Source: an uncultured Crocinitomix sp.
GTDB taxonomy: Bacteria > Bacteroidota > Bacteroidia > Flavobacteriales_D > Crocinitomicaceae
Direction of reading: 5' to 3'
DNA: 64,000 nucleotides
Assembly (NCBI GenBank): GCA_905478225.1
Contig: CAJQHR010000005.1
Coordinates: 93,754 to 157,753 of the forward strand
Under the pieces are notes generated by a model that was not told the origin of the DNA, searched no databases, and saw nothing but the letters and a program-made list of their open reading frames with translations. Positions 8,984 to 18,114 of the stretch are shown here, in pieces. Each line of letters begins with the position of its first letter. Within the stretch, counting starts at the first letter, position 1. Both the position numbers and the translations under genes were made by a program.

Positions 8984-10000
8984 CTAGAAGCTCCACAAGT
9001 CATGTTCGAAATTAAAGATTTTCTCTTTAATCTTTTTGGACTCGAGCAAGGCATCAACGCCTGCTTTGTAGCTATCAATATCTCGATCGTATAAGTTTGA
9101 TTCTTTTATAATGTAACTCTGGAACATTCGCTTCCAAAACAAATCATCAAATGACATGCGTTGTGAATCGTTGTTACGATTTTGAACGAAGAAGTTTTGG
9201 AAAACGTATCTACACTCAGGGAAATACAACCAAAATAATTCTTCAAATCCAATAATATTTCCAGCATCATCTCTCTCATAAATTACTGGTGCAATACCAA
9301 TGATTCTGCGATCCATTACCGATCTTTCTTTATCGAAAAACCAATCCTCTTTTAATCTGTACTGTACAATTTCATCCGAGTTATACCAAGTTGTATCATC
9401 CGGAGGATAAACAGCATCATAATTACCTGTAGCCGGATCATAGATTACACTATCATCAGCTGGATATTGCCAACTTTTTAATGGAACGGCTGCTGGATCT
9501 CTATAGATACTTCCTATGTAAAGAAATACTGCCTGTTTAAACACATCACTATTATAATAGTTAGGTACAGGAACCAAAGGATCTTTAACGATAATCGGAT
9601 ATTTAAATTGATCACCGTCTTTATAATCCTGCCATTCTGGATCATAAGGAGAATAGATAGTTAAATCACCCCACAATACGTGATATCTGATGATTGTCCA
9701 AAGACTCCAACGAGTGGTATTCTTATTCCAAGCACCCAATACGTTAATATCATCCAATGGATAATAAAGTGGATGATTAAATTTTTCTCTCAAATCAATC
9801 ACACTCCATACCCTTTTACTCCAAGTAACATCCGCCTCGCGAACATACTCATAAGGCACGACCTTCTTAGTTGGAATATGTTCTTTCACATAAACTCCAT
9901 CTAATACCCCAGGTGCTGGACTGGCTATTGGTCCGCGAATATTCTGACCATAACTTGCCCCTACACTCAGCATCACTAAAGAAAAAATTAATCTTTTCAT
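8984..10000 (-). CDS. gldN: T9SS ring protein GldN/PorN
   Basis: 338 residues with signal peptide MKRLIFSLVMLSVGASYGQ. GldN binds the lipoprotein GldK and forms large rings on the periplasmic face of the outer membrane in the T9SS. Family features seen: GVLDGVYVKEHIPTK near the N-terminus, RVWSVIDLREKFNHPLYYP, LWTIIRYHVLWGDLTIYSP, DEIVQYRLKEDWFFDKERSVMDRRIIGIAPVIY, and the C-terminal RMFQSYIIKESNLYDRDI. It is last in gldK-gldL-gldM-gldN, 83 bases after gldM, with a strong terminator behind. A broken paralogue follows at 8796. Confidence 0.95.
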   Translation of the reverse strand: MKRLIFSLVMLSVGASYGQNIRGPIASPAPGVLDGVYVKEHIPTKKVVPYEYVREADVTWSKRVWSVIDLREKFNHPLYYPLDDINVLGAWNKNTTRWSLWTIIRYHVLWGDLTIYSPYDPEWQDYKDGDQFKYPIIVKDPLVPVPNYYNSDVFKQAVFLYIGSIYRDPAAVPLKSWQYPADDSVIYDPATGNYDAVYPPDDTTWYNSDEIVQYRLKEDWFFDKERSVMDRRIIGIAPVIYERDDAGNIIGFEELFWLYFPECRYVFQNFFVQNRNNDSQRMSFDDLFWKRMFQSYIIKESNLYDRDIDSYKAGVDALLESKKIKEKIFNFEHDLWSF

Positions 10001-10083
10001 CTCCTAATTATTAATTATACAATACAGGGGAATAAATTCTATCAAAAGGACTCATCCCCCCTATTATTTTTTAAGCTTCGTTA

Positions 10084-11808
10084 TTACCTTGTAGTAAATA
10101 CGCAAGCAGTACGCTTGGAAACACCATCTGGCCCTCTATAGTTAACTAATAGAGTTACCTGTTTTCCTGACGATTGTGCTAAAATTTGTTTGGCTTTGGC
10201 TTCCAAAACACCCCCTCCGGTAATTCTTCCTTCTCCTTTAATACCGTTTACTGTAACGGTACCACTTGCGATTGAAAACTTAACACCTGTCAAAGGTACA
10301 CTTTCATCATATCTACAAGAAACTCTCCCTTGAGCTCTTACACTGGATAAACCAGGGTTTTGCCCGTTAGAGATACCTCCTAAGTACAAGTTCGGTGTTG
10401 GAAGACTTTTCACTTTGAATTTAAATGATCCCAAGTTTACAGATCCGCCATCTTCTTTACGCCCGTTGACGCTAATTGTAGCTTCTCTAGTCCCAGCACC
10501 AACTTTAGCAACATATTGAGCTCCTTTCTTACTAATAGAACACCCACTACCCGATAAGGTTACACGATCTGCAGGAAAACCTGAAGCGGTTCCTTCTACA
10601 ATATTGTCGTAACCTCTATAAAGTACACGCATTTCAGGTAATGCAACAACTCCCATTGGTTGACCAACAGTATATTCAAATTCCCATGGTTTTGGGACTT
10701 CGATACCACGTTGTTTAACCATAATCACACCTTTTACTTTGTGTAATCCTGGTGTATCACCTCTTAGGCTTATGCTTCCATCTGCGTTATTAGAAGGTTT
10801 CCAGTTATCAGTATTCAATGTATCCTCATCTTGACCATATTTTACTTTCGGCGTTTCCGTCGAATCGTAAGCCGCGATCATAACACGAAGGTTCAATGAA
10901 TCACCTTGGTTAATATATCCAGTACTTGCAAATGCTAATGGCTCAATTTTGTTGAAATCAAACTCTTGAACATCTACTTTAGACAATAAGAATTCCGTAG
11001 CCATTGACTCCGAGTTCTTAATATCCAATTTAAGTGCTGTCAGCATTGCAGCAGCTGCAACGATTGGCGCATGATCAAACATTACTGAAGGCCAAGGAAG
11101 TGTTTCCGTTTCCCCGTGCACAGTTTGGTCAATTTTCTCTGGAATATCCAAAGATTTCATGAACGCTCCAATTGCTGCTGTATCATCCGGGTTACAAGTA
11201 GTTAAACTCTCCTTTAACCCACTTATGTCGGTTGGAGGAGTAAAACTATATTTACCCTTTGGCGTATTATATGTCGCCATGATAGTCGCAACCGCATTTC
11301 TGTATTCGATTACTTTAAGACGGATATCCTTCCCTTTTTGAACAGGGTTTTGAGGATCTCCTCCAATGAACATGTTCGTTGGAATATCGTAATTATCCAT
11401 TCCTAAGATTTCAGAAAGAGGTCTTAGAGAAAGAATATTCCCATTATCATCCTTTTCTTCGATCCAAGACTCTTTTTCAGACATTTCAATCATCTCGTTA
11501 CTTTCACCTAAAAGGAAACTAACAATTTCGATTGTCTTGTCACGCACCTCGAAAGAGCGGTCTTGCCAAACTTTAACTGAATTTACATCTCCACCTTGGG
11601 CTTTAACCGTAGTGATCTTTTTGTCAAAAGAAGAATAATTACTTTGATTGTTTTGATCGATAATTTGTGTACTGCGATCCAATTTATCATTAATCGTTAC
11701 GAAAGCAGCAATAACCTGCTTCGACACGTTTAGTGCTAAAAGGGCAGTCAGTACGAGGTACATCATACCGATCATCTTTTGTCTAGGGGTTTCTTTTCCT
11801 CCTGCCAT
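10084..11808 (-). CDS. gldM: T9SS/gliding motor protein GldM
   Basis: 574 residues, starting MAGGKETPRQKMIGMMYLVLTA; the one membrane helix is near residues 13-35 and the rest is periplasmic. GldM with GldL forms the proton-driven motor of the T9SS; its periplasmic domains D1-D4 reach towards the GldK/N ring. Landmarks: KYSFTPPTDISG, FDHAPIVAAAAML, EPLAFASTGYINQGDSLNLRVMIAAYDS, YRGYDNIVEGTASGFPADRVTLSG, LGGISNGQNPGLSSVRAQGRV. It follows gldL by 53 bases in the same operon. The copy at 5275 differs throughout, so it is an old duplicate. Confidence 0.96.
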   Translation of the reverse strand: MAGGKETPRQKMIGMMYLVLTALLALNVSKQVIAAFVTINDKLDRSTQIIDQNNQSNYSSFDKKITTVKAQGGDVNSVKVWQDRSFEVRDKTIEIVSFLLGESNEMIEMSEKESWIEEKDDNGNILSLRPLSEILGMDNYDIPTNMFIGGDPQNPVQKGKDIRLKVIEYRNAVATIMATYNTPKGKYSFTPPTDISGLKESLTTCNPDDTAAIGAFMKSLDIPEKIDQTVHGETETLPWPSVMFDHAPIVAAAAMLTALKLDIKNSESMATEFLLSKVDVQEFDFNKIEPLAFASTGYINQGDSLNLRVMIAAYDSTETPKVKYGQDEDTLNTDNWKPSNNADGSISLRGDTPGLHKVKGVIMVKQRGIEVPKPWEFEYTVGQPMGVVALPEMRVLYRGYDNIVEGTASGFPADRVTLSGSGCSISKKGAQYVAKVGAGTREATISVNGRKEDGGSVNLGSFKFKVKSLPTPNLYLGGISNGQNPGLSSVRAQGRVSCRYDESVPLTGVKFSIASGTVTVNGIKGEGRITGGGVLEAKAKQILAQSSGKQVTLLVNYRGPDGVSKRTACVFTTR

Positions 11809-11861
11809 GATTTATCTATTTTTTTGATTTAACATTAATTAATTTACATTTTAAATGAAAA

Positions 11862-12701
11862 TTAATCTCTAGATATAGTCATAGCTTTTAGCATGTTACC
11901 ATAAACTTGGTTCAAATCAGTCAAGTTTTGAGATAGCATTGCCATGTTTTCTTTGTAGCGCTTAGTATCTTCTACTGAATCGCTTAAGTTAGACATCATT
12001 TCAATTACGTTTGCTTGGAACTTCTCAGTTGACTCTAGGTGAGCTGAAGATCCTTTTAATTGCAATTCGTATACATTGTTTAATGCAGCCAAGTTCGTTG
12101 ATACTTTAGAGATTTGCTCTCCAAATGAAGCACCTTCTTCAGCAACAGAAGTCAATCCTAAGATCGTCTCAGAAGCTCTTTCATAAGTGTTTGATAACCC
12201 TTTAACTTGCTCTGAAGCGTTTTCTAAACTTGAAACATAACCATCAGTTGCAGCAACAGCTCCTGAAACAGCTTTAAGACCTTCAGCATTATCACTTAAC
12301 GTTCTAATACCATCTCCTAATCTGTTTAATAGATCTGCGTCAATTTTTGCTTCCTCTAATAAGTTATCAAATTTTTCAGTAATCCCTGTAACGGAACCAC
12401 CTCCACCACCGTGTGACAATCCTGATTCACCTTTCTCATCTAAGTAAGCATGTAAATCAAAATCTTCGTCGTGCGCTAATGCTAATTCTGGGTACACTAA
12501 TTCCCATTTCGGGTCTTCGTGTAACGGCTCAAACGCCGAGAAGAAGAAAATTACGGCTTCTGTCGAAAGTCCTGCTACAAGCATGGGTCCGGCTCCTGGC
12601 CAGTGCATAATCTTAAACATTGCTCCGACGATTACTACAGCTGCACCGATACCGTACAACTTCGCCATAAATAATTTCCACTTTTTAGTTCCTGGTCTCA
12701 T
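11862..12701 (-). CDS. gldL: T9SS/gliding motor protein GldL
   Basis: 279 residues. Two membrane helices (about 15-32 and 38-55) frame the short loop HWPGAGPM, and the second carries a glutamate at residue 48 (LSTEAVIFF), matching the conserved GldL helix glutamate proposed for proton conduction. The cytoplasmic part has a glycine-rich spacer (HGGGGGSVTG) and a long, probably coiled-coil C-terminus. It sits 50 bases after gldK and 53 before gldM, as in other T9SS operons. Confidence 0.96.
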   Translation of the reverse strand: MRPGTKKWKLFMAKLYGIGAAVVIVGAMFKIMHWPGAGPMLVAGLSTEAVIFFFSAFEPLHEDPKWELVYPELALAHDEDFDLHAYLDEKGESGLSHGGGGGSVTGITEKFDNLLEEAKIDADLLNRLGDGIRTLSDNAEGLKAVSGAVAATDGYVSSLENASEQVKGLSNTYERASETILGLTSVAEEGASFGEQISKVSTNLAALNNVYELQLKGSSAHLESTEKFQANVIEMMSNLSDSVEDTKRYKENMAMLSQNLTDLNQVYGNMLKAMTISRD

Positions 12702-12751
12702 AGTATCCTTGCTTTTAATTTAACATTTATTTATTTGGTTTATTTACTTGC

Positions 12752-14329
12752 TTATCTCAATTCGATATCTGACTTCAATTCCTCTCCGCCTTCTTTATCG
12801 AAATCATCACCACCACGTCCAATGTGCGTTTGAACACATCTAAATCCAACGTATGACTTTGAAGTATCCTGATACTCATAAGTACGAGTTCCAGTCTGTA
12901 GGTAGTATCCTATATCTTTCCATGAACCACCTCTAATAACTTTACGCTTCATTGATGGTGGATCCCAATCCATAGCATTGTATCTATATTCAGGACTTAA
13001 ATCATGAGAGAACTCATAAACAGACTCATCAAAAGCAGTTTCTGTCCACTCTGCAACATTTCCTGACATACAGTAAAGTCCATAACCATTTGGATTGTAA
13101 GAATAAGATTTAACAGTATAGAAACCGCCATCATCAAAATATCTTCCTCTCATTGGCTTGAAGTTACCTAACATACATCCACCTGAGTTTCTGATATAAG
13201 GACCTCCCCAAGGGTATGGACTGTGTTTTAAGTTTCCACGAGCGGCATACTCCCACTCACCTTCTGTCGGTAATCTAAAATCTTGTACCCACAGTGCGCC
13301 AACGTTATGTAACCAGCTATTTAACTTTTGAGTTCTCCAAATACAAAATGCTTTTGCCTGTACCCATGTCACACCAACAACTGGATAGTTGTCATATGCT
13401 GGATGCCAGAAATACATATTTGTCATTGGATCATTAAATGAATACGTAAAATCACGTACCCAACATAAAGTATCTGGATATACATTAATTACTTCATCAA
13501 TAATGAAACGACTTCTGTCTGTGTGAGATCTTAAAGCATTGTTTTGACCTTTTTTATTGAAGTAACCTAGATCTTCATCTTGACCTACTGGCTCATCCGT
13601 AAATGGATGTGCAGGATTTTTCAATTCACGGTGTTGTGGATCTAAAGAAGGGTATTTGTAGTCTCCATCTTTATTATATCCATCACGTTTCACATTTACA
13701 CGGCCTTTACGAGCAGCCTCCTGCAAGTCAATCCAGTAATAACGGAATTTCAACTTGCGCGTATCGATTTCTCTTCTTTTATAGAATCGTTCGTTTGGAC
13801 GCAAGTACATATCAGAGATCAAAGGTACAATCTGCTGATCCTTTATTCCTCTTACTTTCCAAGACAAGGCAAACAACTCTCTATTGATATAAGGCTGAGA
13901 TGGATCGAATTCTTTCCATTCTAAGTTTACCTCATCATAATAGATGTCCGGGTGATTTAACATGTCCCCGATTGCCTCTTCCTCAATCTCATCATTCCCT
14001 GTTGGATTAGTGTTCTCATATACCTTCTCCAAAAAGATTGAATCTCTTACCCAATAAACAAATTCACGATACTCGTTATTTGTTATCTCAGTTTGATCCA
14101 TATACAATGAGTGTATGGACACAACGTGAGAACGAGACTGATGCAAGAATGGAACATCTTGATCACTCGCACCCATTATGTAAGAACCTGAAGGGATGTA
14201 AATCATACCTAGAGGGAGTTCTGGAAAAAATACTTTTCTTCCCTGCACTCCAAGCAAATGCCCAGACCCTGAATTACAACTTGATATCAAGAGTGTAATT
14301 CCTACTACAAAAACTATTAATTTCTTCAT
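12752..14329 (-). CDS. gldK: T9SS lipoprotein GldK
   Basis: 525 residues. The signal peptide ends in LLISSC with the lipidated cysteine at residue 18. The body has a formylglycine-generating-enzyme/sulfatase-modifying (SUMF1) fold: MIYIPSGSYIMGASDQD, MDQTEITNNEYREFV, GVTWVQAKAFCIWRT, RLPTEGEWEYAARGN, GNVAEWTETAFD, KRKVIRGGSWKD, SYVGFRCVQTHIGR. In T9SS this fold is structural: GldK anchors the GldN ring under the outer membrane. It is first in the gldKLMN operon, with the two porP/sprF genes upstream on the same strand. Confidence 0.96.
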   Translation of the reverse strand: MKKLIVFVVGITLLISSCNSGSGHLLGVQGRKVFFPELPLGMIYIPSGSYIMGASDQDVPFLHQSRSHVVSIHSLYMDQTEITNNEYREFVYWVRDSIFLEKVYENTNPTGNDEIEEEAIGDMLNHPDIYYDEVNLEWKEFDPSQPYINRELFALSWKVRGIKDQQIVPLISDMYLRPNERFYKRREIDTRKLKFRYYWIDLQEAARKGRVNVKRDGYNKDGDYKYPSLDPQHRELKNPAHPFTDEPVGQDEDLGYFNKKGQNNALRSHTDRSRFIIDEVINVYPDTLCWVRDFTYSFNDPMTNMYFWHPAYDNYPVVGVTWVQAKAFCIWRTQKLNSWLHNVGALWVQDFRLPTEGEWEYAARGNLKHSPYPWGGPYIRNSGGCMLGNFKPMRGRYFDDGGFYTVKSYSYNPNGYGLYCMSGNVAEWTETAFDESVYEFSHDLSPEYRYNAMDWDPPSMKRKVIRGGSWKDIGYYLQTGTRTYEYQDTSKSYVGFRCVQTHIGRGGDDFDKEGGEELKSDIELR

Positions 14330-14437
14330 GCTACCTTTGTTTTTTCTACCAATCTTTATCTTTCGACTATCAGGACTTAATAAGGGTTAGGTCTTCTATT
14401 AACGAGAGTAATTTAATTAGGTTACATTTTTTTTTGA

Positions 14438-15424
14438 CTATTGCAAAATGAACGGATTACCATGACGCGGAACAACAGGCGGCGGCGGAAACATGCAATA
14501 GTTCGCCATCAACTCATGTGTACCTTTACCATATTCGTTCAATGGATTGGTCATTATATCAAATGAATATCCAATTTTAAACATGTCTTTACTTACGTTT
14601 TTACTTGGAGAGAATCCGTATCCCGCCATTACTGCAATTGCATCTGAGAAACGGTATGAAGCACCAGCCCAGAAATAAGAATCGGTATTCAACCAATAGT
14701 CAGCCATGATGTTTACATCAAATACCATTGTTGACCCATCAGCTTTTAACAAAACACTTGGTTTTAATTCTAATTTGTTTCTAGTACCAATTTGCTCACC
14801 TAAATCATAGGTATAACCTCCCATTACATAATAGTGTCTTGCAACTGAAAAACTTACTTTATCTAAATTCGCGGGAGCTAAATGCGTAGCAGAAATCCCA
14901 ACATAGTAACCTTCGTTACCATACCAGTACAAACCAAAGTTTTGATCAAATCCAGTTGCAGCAATTTTTGTATTAATAGATGCAATGGCAGGATCTTCGT
15001 TTGCAGCTATTTGAGGCGGAATCCAACTAGGACTGAATCCAACGTTTATAATACCCAACCCAATACCTCCACTCAACGTACCAAAATCAGTTGGCAAGTG
15101 ATAAGCAGCGCTTAATGTTAGGTTGTTATTTCTTTGAAATCCAATTGCATCATTAGAGAATGATAAACCAACTCCCAAACCACCAGGTCCAAGAATCACG
15201 TTTTGCAAGTTGCCTTGCGCGTTGAAAAGTGTTGTATTCGGTGCATCTTGCACACGATCCCATTGATTTCTGTAGATCAAAGTACCACAGTAACCTCTAA
15301 ATCCAGTCGTTGCCGGATTATAAGACATGCGATCAAACATGTAATGCGTGAATTGTTTATCTTGTTGTCCGTAGACAAAACTTACTGACAAACAGCACAA
15401 TACTAGAGATAAAACTTTCTTCAT
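14438..15424 (-). CDS. PorP/SprF-family outer-membrane protein 1
   Basis: 328 residues. Signal peptide MKKVLSLVLCCLSVSFVYGQ, then the family start QQDKQFTHYMFDRMSYNPATTGFRGYCG and a beta-barrel-like body of alternating residues ending MFPPPPVVPRHGNPFILQ. PorP/SprF proteins are T9SS outer-membrane partners, often each working with a particular large adhesin or shell protein. It lies 108 bases before gldK on the same strand and is closely similar in sequence to the protein encoded at 15691. Confidence 0.92.
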   Translation of the reverse strand: MKKVLSLVLCCLSVSFVYGQQDKQFTHYMFDRMSYNPATTGFRGYCGTLIYRNQWDRVQDAPNTTLFNAQGNLQNVILGPGGLGVGLSFSNDAIGFQRNNNLTLSAAYHLPTDFGTLSGGIGLGIINVGFSPSWIPPQIAANEDPAIASINTKIAATGFDQNFGLYWYGNEGYYVGISATHLAPANLDKVSFSVARHYYVMGGYTYDLGEQIGTRNKLELKPSVLLKADGSTMVFDVNIMADYWLNTDSYFWAGASYRFSDAIAVMAGYGFSPSKNVSKDMFKIGYSFDIMTNPLNEYGKGTHELMANYCMFPPPPVVPRHGNPFILQ

Positions 15425-15690
15425 AAATTAGCTTTTTCAATACTATTTAACGTCGGAACACTCCAACAAGTGGCTAAAATAATTAAAATTAATGGAAAAC
15501 GAAATTATTTTATTGATCTATTTCACTTTCCTAATTCAATGATTTTTTTTTAACACCACAATCTGGCGTATTCTATAGCATGGATTGATCTAAACATTTG
15601 CTAGAACAGGGTCTTTGGTCTGATAGGATACGGAAAAAATCCAATATAGGTTTCAATTGGCTTTATTTTCATTCATGATATAAGTCATAT

Positions 15691-16647
15691 TTACTCAAGA
15701 CTGAAAAGGAATCCTGTTCGACCTACTGTTCTTTTTGGTGGGAAAATGCAATAACTCACCATCAATTCATGCGTGCCTCTTCCGTACTCGTTTAATGGGT
15801 TTGTCATGACGTCGAATGAATAACCGATTTTAAAGTTGTCTTTTGCATAACCAGCCATAAGTGCAAAGGCATCTGACAAACGATAGGTTGCCCCTGCCCA
15901 AAAGTAAGAATCTTTAGTCACCCAAAGATCCGCTTTCAAATTCACATCAAAGACCATTGTTGATCCATCTGCTTTAATTAAGGTGCTAGGGTTTAAATAA
16001 AATGGCATACCATTTCCAAGAGAAATTGGCTTTTTGATCCCTGCCATCACATAATAATGACGCGCCATATTAAAATTAACAGTGGTTAATTTGGCTGGAG
16101 CAACATGTGTCATAGATATTCCGGCATAATAATCGCCATTACCATACCAATACAATCCAACGTTTGAATCAAATCCAGTTTGCCCTGTTTTTGTAGTCAC
16201 AATACTTGGATCCATACTCGCTGGTATGTCAGGTGTGATCCAATCTGGATCTAAACCTACATTTATCAAACCAATCCCCAACCCCGCACTCAGCGTACCG
16301 TAATTGGTTGGCATATGATAAGCCCCACTTAAAACAACATTATTGCTTTTTTGAAAACCAATCACATCATTTGATAAGGACATCCCTATTCCTATTGAAC
16401 CTGGACCAACGTTTAAATTTTGGAGGTTCCCCTGAACGTTGAGCAATGTTGTATTTGGAGCATCTTGCACTTTATCCCACTGGTTGCGATAAAGCAATGT
16501 GCCGCAATATCCCTTAAAACCTGTTACAGCAGGATTAAATGACATTCGATCAAACATGTATTGGGTGAATTGCCGATCTTGCTGGGCAAATGTTGCTGTA
16601 AAAAGAGTAGTTACTAGTAAAAGTGCACTGAGTAATAATTTAATCAT
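15691..16647 (-). CDS. PorP/SprF-family outer-membrane protein 2
   Basis: 318 residues, a tandem paralogue of the protein encoded at 14438. It has signal peptide MIKLLLSALLLVTTLFTATFA, then QQDRQFTQYMFDRMSFNPAVTGFKGYCG and many shared blocks (RNQWDKVQDAPNTTLLNVQG, YYAGISMTHVAPAKL, LIKADGSTMVFDVNLKADLW, YGRGTHELMVSYC). The pair is separated by 266 bases without a clear terminator. They are probably T9SS outer-membrane partners; the division of labour between the copies is unknown. Confidence 0.92.
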   Translation of the reverse strand: MIKLLLSALLLVTTLFTATFAQQDRQFTQYMFDRMSFNPAVTGFKGYCGTLLYRNQWDKVQDAPNTTLLNVQGNLQNLNVGPGSIGIGMSLSNDVIGFQKSNNVVLSGAYHMPTNYGTLSAGLGIGLINVGLDPDWITPDIPASMDPSIVTTKTGQTGFDSNVGLYWYGNGDYYAGISMTHVAPAKLTTVNFNMARHYYVMAGIKKPISLGNGMPFYLNPSTLIKADGSTMVFDVNLKADLWVTKDSYFWAGATYRLSDAFALMAGYAKDNFKIGYSFDVMTNPLNEYGRGTHELMVSYCIFPPKRTVGRTGFLFSLE

Positions 16648-16912
16648 GAGTTAATTATTTGCTTACCATTTAACAAATTGAGGTCTCCCTTGTATTTGTA
16701 TGTTTGATAATTTAAAAAGTAACTATGCAGCTGTTTGAGTTTGGTGTGTGTGTCTTGAGTAAGCGGCTGGAGTGAATGTCTTAAGTGCGACTTGAGTTTA
16801 AGTTTTTGAGTGTGAGGTTAATGTAGGGTATTGATAACCTTCACAAGATGTTTCGGCTATTAATAAATTTTAAGAATTTGCTCCGCCATGTGCGGACGGA
16901 ATTTGAAATTTT

Positions 16913-18070
16913 CTAAGATAATTTCTTATACGTTCTTAACCAAAGATCTGGCAAGTCGTTATTAAGGGCGTTTTCGTAATCTTCATAATCGCAAGGCACT
17001 AATAAATGACGTTGCAATTTAACTCCTTTGATTTTTGGATAAGGAACTTCCATCCACCAACGGCTGCTTTTATTGCTTTTGTAAAAAATGATCTCATCAC
17101 GGAAATCATCAATATTTACACGGTACTTGATATAAGCTGTCTTACTTCCTATTGGATAATCTTTTTTACGCAAGTTGAATCCTTCAATGAAATACCAAAT
17201 CATTTGGGATAACAAATTTAAATCGCTCTGGTACCCCACTCCGTTTGGAGAAAAATTGAACAAACCCAAACTTGTTAGTTTATCACTTAAGCCCGCATAG
17301 CGCATAATACGACAAGCATCTTCACCATAAAAACCATTGGGTAAATTGCGTTGGTTGCTCTTATTGTCAGATGAACGAATAGCGTCCATATCAAAACTTA
17401 AAATGTCTGCATTCCGCAATTGCGGTTCAACCATCTTCTCATTATTATAGAAGTCACCTAGGCGGTACGCGTCAAAATAAAGATCTTTCAACAATTGCGT
17501 TTCTTTTGGGTTTACCAAGTAGGATTGATAACCAAATAACGAAAAGTTGAATAGGTAATTGGGTTTGTGTAAAACGATTTTATTTAACCATCCTTTTGCG
17601 TTTATTTCATGATCAGGATCGCCTAAATCAAGCGCAGGGTCAACCCCTATAATATTTATTGTTTGCTCTAATTTTTCGTAAGCTTGGTAAATTGGATAAG
17701 TCAAATCTTGACTTCCACCAATTACGATTGGGAACACCTCCGATTTGACTAATTCTGTCACAACATCTCGAACCGCCATGTAGGTATCAGCCACCGATTC
17801 ACCTGGGCGAATAATTCCTAATTCACAAATCTCCGCTTTCCATTCCCCCGCATACAGTTCGAACAATGATTGTCTAAAATCATTGATCCAGTTTTCATTT
17901 TGAGAAATGTCACTATTTCTGTAATCGGGAACATAAATGAGCGCTATGCTGCCTTCTGCCAGCTGCTCATAATTAATGAGCGAATTATTGAGAATTCGTT
18001 CTCCAATTTGACCTGGGTTAAAACCCTTTCTTTCTTCACTCATTTCGAAATAAATACTTAAATCTTTCAT
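16913..18070 (-). CDS. Arginase/formimidoylglutamase-fold protein with degenerate metal site
   Basis: 385 residues of the ureohydrolase (arginase) superfamily. Three metal motifs are recognisable but altered: the usual GG(G/D)HS is GGSQDLTYP, the usual DAHxD is DPALD, and SFDMDAI is kept with DP replaced by RSSD. The aspartates remain while both metal-binding histidines are replaced by Gln and Ala. Normal family members hydrolyse arginine, agmatine or formiminoglutamate with two manganese ions; loss of both histidines argues against that here. It lies between topA and the porP genes, a neighbourhood I recall from other Bacteroidota, so it may be a T9SS- or envelope-linked non-enzyme. ATG 18070 opens the conserved frame. 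Confidence 0.75.
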   Translation of the reverse strand: MKDLSIYFEMSEERKGFNPGQIGERILNNSLINYEQLAEGSIALIYVPDYRNSDISQNENWINDFRQSLFELYAGEWKAEICELGIIRPGESVADTYMAVRDVVTELVKSEVFPIVIGGSQDLTYPIYQAYEKLEQTINIIGVDPALDLGDPDHEINAKGWLNKIVLHKPNYLFNFSLFGYQSYLVNPKETQLLKDLYFDAYRLGDFYNNEKMVEPQLRNADILSFDMDAIRSSDNKSNQRNLPNGFYGEDACRIMRYAGLSDKLTSLGLFNFSPNGVGYQSDLNLLSQMIWYFIEGFNLRKKDYPIGSKTAYIKYRVNIDDFRDEIIFYKSNKSSRWWMEVPYPKIKGVKLQRHLLVPCDYEDYENALNNDLPDLWLRTYKKLS

Positions 18071-18114
18071 TTATCTAAATTATTCCTGATCGGTCACTAT
18101 TGGTCAACAAAATA

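Noticed and set aside
16660..16860. Many TTGAGT-like words between the second porP and the arginase-fold gene
   Set aside because: The words are irregularly spaced and differ; no tandem unit or hairpin is formed.
16865..16890. Small hairpin TCCGC-CATGT-GCGGA after the arginase-fold gene
   Set aside because: The stem is only 5 bp and no T-run follows on the minus strand.
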